Assembly: GCF_000003605.2 (NCBI RefSeq) | Contig: NW_003115653.1 | Location: forward strand, 1-24,841 | Direction: 5' to 3' | Length of the DNA stretch: 24,841 nucleotides | Source of the DNA: Saccoglossus kowalevskii | Lineage: Eukaryota; Hemichordata; Enteropneusta; Harrimaniidae | Shown: piece by piece, positions 21,667 through 24,841 of the stretch | Layout of the letters: each line of letters starts with the position of its first letter | Position numbering within the stretch: the first letter of the stretch is position 1 | Translations under genes and position numbers: made by a program | Notes under the pieces: generated by a model | What the model saw: only the letters and a program-made list of their open reading frames with translations | The model's database searches: none | Told to the model about the DNA's origin: nothing

Positions 21667-22146
21667 CAACATGTGTGAATCTATGAGTCCCAGCATGTGT
21701 GAATCTGTAAGTCCCAGCATGTGTGAATCTGTAAGTCCCAGCATGTGTGAATCTGTAAGTCCTAGCATGTGTGAATCTGTAAGTCCCAGCATGTGTGAAT
21801 CTGCAAGTCCCAGCATGTTTGAATCAGTCCCAGCATGTTTGAATCAGTCCCAGCATGTGTGAATCTGCAAGTCCCAGCATGTGTGAATCTGTAAGTCCCA
21901 GCATGTGTGAATCTGTAAGTCCCAGCATGTTTGAATCTGTAAGTCCCAGCATGTTTGAATCAGTCCCAGCATGTGTGAATCTGCAAGTCCCAGCATGTGT
22001 GAATCTGTAAGTCCCAGCATGTGTGAATCTGTAAGTCCCAGCATGTTTGAATCAGTCCCAGCATGTGTGAATCTGTAAGTCCCAGCATGTTTGAATCAGT
22101 CCCAGCATGTGTGAATCTGTAAGTCCCAGCATGTTTGAATCAGTCC
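21667..22146 (+). repeat. Beta module, 480 bp
   Basis: Standard 21-monomer order. The stretch 21507-22720 matches 6810-8023 at an offset of 14,697 bp, including the rare CCACC junction at 22512-22517. Confidence 0.93.
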
Positions 22147-22381
22147 CAACATGTGTGAATCTGTAAGTCCCAGCATGTGTGAATCTGTAAGTCCCAGCAT
22201 GTGTGAATCTGTAAGTCCCAGCATGTGTGAATCTTAAGTCCCAGCATGTGTGAATCTGTAAGTCCCAGCATGTGTGAATCGGTAAGTCCCAGCATGTTTG
22301 AATCAGTCCCAGCATGTGTGAATCTGTAAGTCCCAGCATGTGTGAATCTGTAAGTTCCAGCATGTGTGAATCTGTAAGTCC
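22147..22381 (+). repeat. Nu core, 235 bp, GATTG tail
   Basis: Standard ten monomers. The GATTG unit at 22382 is followed by L, S, Lv, S, Lv as in the copy at 7450. Confidence 0.92.
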
Positions 22382-22897
22382 CAGCATGATTGAATCAGTC
22401 CCAGCATGTGTGAATCTGTAAGTCCCAGCATGTTTGAATCAGTCCCAGCATGTGTGAATATGTAAGTCCCAGCATGTTTGAATCAGTCCCAGCATGTGTG
22501 AATATGTAAGTCCCACCATGTGTGAATATGTAAGTCCCAGCATGTGTGAATCTGTAAGTCCTAGCATGTGTGAATCTGTAAGTCCCAGCATGTGTGAATC
22601 TGCAAGTCCCAGCATGTTTGAATCAGTCCCAGCATGTTTGAATCAGTCCCAGCATGTGTGAATCTGCAAGTCCCAGCATGTGTGAATCTGTAAGTCCCAG
22701 CATGTGTGAATCTGTAAGTCCCAGCATGTTTGAATCAGTCCCAGCATGTGTGAATCTGTAAGTCCCAGCATGTGTGAATCTGTAAGTCCCAGCATGTTTG
22801 AATCAGTCCCAGCATGTGTGAATCTGTAAGTCCCAGCATGTTTGAATCAGTCCCAGCATGTGTGAATCTGTAAGTCCCAGCATGTTTGAATCAGTCC

Positions 22898-23105
22898 CAA
22901 CATGTGTGAATCTATGAGTCCCAGCATGTGTGAATCTGTAAGTCCCAGCATGTGTGAATCTGTAAGTCCCAGCATGTGTGAATCTGTAAGTCCTAGCATG
23001 TGTGAATCTGTAAGTCCCAGCATGTGTGAATCTGCAAGTCCCAGCATGTTTGAATCAGTCCCAGCATGTTTGAATCAGTCCCAGCATGTGTGAATCTGCA
23101 AGTCC
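22898..23105 (+). repeat. m-block, 208 bp; start of distant duplicate 22898-23315
   Basis: Complete block followed by L, L, Lt, S, Lr and the TCTC-marked short unit, as at 4383. Confidence 0.9.
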
Positions 23106-23197
23106 CAGCATGTGTGAATCTGTAAGTCCCAGCATGTGTGAATCTGTAAGTCCCAGCATGTTTGAATCTGTAAGTCCCAGCATGTTTGAATCAGTCC

Positions 23198-23397
23198 CAG
23201 CATGTGTGAGTCTGTAAGTCCCAGCATGTTTGAATCAGTCTCAGCATGTGTGAATCTGTAAGTCCCAGCATGTGTGAATCTGTAAGTCCCAGCATGTTTG
23301 AATCAGTCCCAGCATGTATGAATCTGTAAGTCCCAGCATGTGTGAATCAGTCCCAGCATGTGTGAATCTGTAAGTCCCAGCATGTTTGAATCAGTCC
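23198..23397 (+). repeat. r-linker, 200 bp, joined to an m-block
   Basis: Starts with GAGTCTG and carries the TCTC variant. It ends at a CTATGAG unit (23398) instead of CTATAAG, so the alpha module is skipped. A GTG short chimera lies at 23334. Confidence 0.88.
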
Positions 23398-23581
23398 CAA
23401 CATGTGTGAATCTATGAGTCCCAGCATGTGTGAATCTGTAAGTCCCAGCATGTGTGAATCTGTAAGTCCCAGCATGTGTGAATCTGTAAGTCCTAGCATG
23501 TGTGAATCTGTAAGTCCCAGCATGTGTGAATCTGCAAGTCCCAGCATGTTTGAATCAGTCCCAGCATGTTTGAATCAGTCC
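23398..23581 (+). repeat. m-block, 184 bp, last unit changed
   Basis: Lm through the second S is standard. The ninth unit is an ordinary L (CTGTAAG) instead of the expected CTGCAAG. The next Ln is 340 bp from the block start, an internally deleted beta. Confidence 0.88.
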
Positions 23582-23737
23582 CAGCATGTGTGAATCTGTA
23601 AGTCCCAGCATGTGTGAATCTGTAAGTCCCAGCATGTTTGAATCAGTCCCAGCATGTGTGAATCTGTAAGTCCCAGCATGTTTGAATCAGTCCCAGCATG
23701 TGTGAATCTGTAAGTCCCAGCATGTTTGAATCAGTCC

Positions 23738-24255
23738 CAACATGTGTGAATCTGTAAGTCCCAGCATGTGTGAATCTGTAAGTACCAGCATGTGTGAATC
23801 TGTAAGTCCCAGCATGTGTGAATCTTAAGTCCCAGCATGTGTGAATCTGTAAGTCCCAGCATGTGTGAATCGGTAAGTCCCAGCATGTTTGAATCAGTCC
23901 CAGCATGTGTGAATCTGTAAGTCCCAGCATGTGTGAATCTGTAAGTCCCAACATGTGTGAATCTGTAAGTCCCAGCATGTGTGAATCTGCAAGTCCCAGC
24001 ATGTGTGAATCTGTAAGTCCCAGCATGTGTGAATCTGTAAGTCCCAGCATGTGTGAATCTGTAAGTCCCAGCATGTGTGAATCTGTAAGTCCCAGCATGT
24101 GTGAATCTTAAGTCCCAGCATGTGTGAATCTGTAAGTCCCAGCATGTGTGAATCGGTAAGTCCCAGCATGTTTGAATCAGTCCCAGCATGTGTGAATCTG
24201 TAAGTTCCAGCATGTGTGAATCTGTAAGTTCCAGCATGTGTGAATCTGTAAGTCC
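23738..24255 (+). repeat. Nu core with nested duplication (518 bp)
   Basis: Ln, L (ending TACC), L, Ly, L, Lh, S, then a second long run of L units and a second Ly, L, Lh, S set (CTTAAG near 23824 and 24107). The TTCC short unit follows at 24256. It holds a run of L units that is open in all three minus frames and yields the longest open frames of the window. Confidence 0.85.
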
Positions 24256-24841
24256 CAGCATGTTTGAATCAGTTCCAGCATGTGTGAATCTGTAAGTCCC
24301 AGCATGTTTGAATCAGTCCCAGCATGTGTGAATCTGTAAGTCCCAGCATGTTTGAATAAGTCCCAGCATGTGTGAATCTGTAAGTCCCAGCATGTATGAA
24401 TCTGCAAGTCCCAGCATGTTTGAATCAGTCCCAGCATGTTTGAATCAGTCCCAGCATGTGAATCTGCAAGTCCAGCATGTGTGAATCTGTAAGTCCCAGC
24501 ATGTGTGAATCTGTAAGTCCCAGCATGTTTGAATCAGTCCCAGCATGTGTGAATCTGTAAGTCCCAGCATGTGTGAATCTGTAAGTCCCAACATGTGTGA
24601 ATCTGTAAGTCCCAGCATGTGTGAATCTGTAAGTCCCAGCATGTGTGAATCAGTCCCAGCATGTGTGAATCTGCAAGTCCCAGCATGTGTGAATCTGTAA
24701 GTCCCAGCATGTGTGAATCTGTAAGTCCCAGCATGTTTGAATCAGTCCCAGCATGTGTGAATCTGTAAGTCCCAGCATGTGTGAATCTGTAAGTCCCAGC
24801 ATGTGTGAATCTGTAAGTCCCAGCATGTTTGAATCAGTCCC
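24256..24841 (+). repeat. TTCC tail running out of the window
   Basis: TTCC short unit, L, S, L, AATAAG short unit (near 24352), L, Lj, S, S, then a 21-bp Lk-like unit missing TG near 24458, followed by L and S units with a GTG short chimera at 24637. The order parallels 21021-21540. The array has not ended at the last base. Confidence 0.88.

Larger units (their letters stand above)
1..24841 (+). repeat. Satellite array of 24-bp and 20-bp monomers with higher-order structure
   Basis: Every part of the window reads as head-to-tail copies of one unit in one orientation. The long form (24 bp, 46% GC) begins CAGCATGTGTGAATC and ends TGTAAGTCC. The short form is CAGCATGTTTGAATCAGTCC (20 bp, 45% GC). 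They share CAGCATGT, TGAATC and AGTCC and differ by a TGTA deletion and one G/T base. About 1,080 monomers are estimated from the mean unit length. There is no unique DNA, gene, transposon or flank, and both ends lie inside the array. CpG is nearly absent, found only in rare variants such as TCGGTAAG or GCATGCG. Strong order over 24 kb and very low divergence between distant copies indicate recent amplification. The family is not one I recognise; a eukaryotic satellite or macrosatellite is the best reading. Confidence 0.98.

Noticed and set aside
23731-24261. 176-codon minus-strand open frame, the longest in the window
   Set aside because: Low-complexity octapeptides in shifting frames, overlapping other open frames in the same DNA. 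The length is explained by a run of long units lacking minus-strand stops.
1-24841. CRISPR array
   Set aside because: Repeats are directly abutting and there are no unique spacers. The apparent 44-bp period is long plus short unit, both from the same family.
1-24841. Telomeric or simple TG microsatellite
   Set aside because: The TG run is only TGTGTG inside a complex 24-bp unit, and no TTAGGG-type or other telomeric hexamer run is present.
1-24841. Mobile element, terminal inverted repeats or integration site
   Set aside because: No inverted copy of the monomer, no transposase or reverse-transcriptase-like frame, and no unique flanks were seen.
1-24841. Bacterial genes, ribosome binding sites or terminators
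   Set aside because: There are no plausible coding frames and no hairpin plus T-run. The CATG and ACATGT palindromes are too short for terminators.

Overview
The whole window, from first base to last, is one uninterrupted tandem-repeat (satellite) array with no unique sequence and no recognisable gene. Two monomers build it. The long unit L (24 bp) begins CAGCATGTGTGAATC and ends TGTAAGTCC. The short unit S (20 bp) is CAGCATGTTTGAATCAGTCC. S equals L minus the four bases TGTA, plus one G-to-T change. From the module formulas the mean unit is about 23 bp, so the window holds roughly 1,080 monomers, all on the same strand. I see no flanking DNA, so the array runs past both window ends. An array this long, ordered and CpG-poor points to a eukaryotic nuclear genome (satellite or macrosatellite DNA). 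I do not recognise the family and cannot name the species or chromosome position.

Unit names used below. Lo: AACATG start with CTATAAG. Lm: AACATG start with CTATGAG. Ln: AACATG start with CTGTAAG. Lf: TAGCATG start. Lq: CTGCAAG. Lk: Lq lacking one C (23 bp, AAGTCCAGC junction). Lj: GTATG plus CTGCAAG. Ly: CTTAAG (23 bp). Lh: TCGGTAAG. Lr: GAGTCTG. Lv: GAATATG. Lt: long unit with TTT. Sg: short unit with GTG. Sa: short unit with GATTG.

Marked monomers recur in fixed order, giving a higher-order repeat (HOR). An r-linker (Lr to Lo, usually 200 or 244 bp) leads into an alpha module (Lo to Lm, 455 bp, 20 monomers). A beta module follows (Lm to Ln, 480 bp, 21 monomers), then a nu core (Ln onward, 235 bp, 10 monomers). 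The nu core continues into one of two tails, one opened by a GATTG short unit and one by a short unit ending TTCC. Alpha+beta+nu is a 1,170-bp, 51-monomer skeleton. It is complete at 6515-7684 and 8245-9414, and near-complete at 269-1461 and 12971-14308. Elsewhere modules are truncated, re-joined or nested.

Over this lie longer duplications: a 1,730-bp tandem one (6515 and 8245), and distant pairs offset by about 5.4, 5.6, 12.7, 14.2, 14.7 and 18.5 kb. Several share rare private variants. This fits growth by unequal exchange or amplification at several scales.

The many 60-176 codon open frames are by-products. A 24-bp period keeps frame, L has no stop in any minus-strand frame and is open in one plus-strand frame, and S shifts frame. 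I therefore call no CDS. No RNA gene, mobile element, CRISPR array (no unique spacers) or origin was seen. The points most worth following are the GTAAGT splice-donor-like motif in most long units, deleted in every short unit; the quantised 44-bp length steps; the reciprocal chimeric monomers; and two clusters of homopolymer indels that look like assembly errors.
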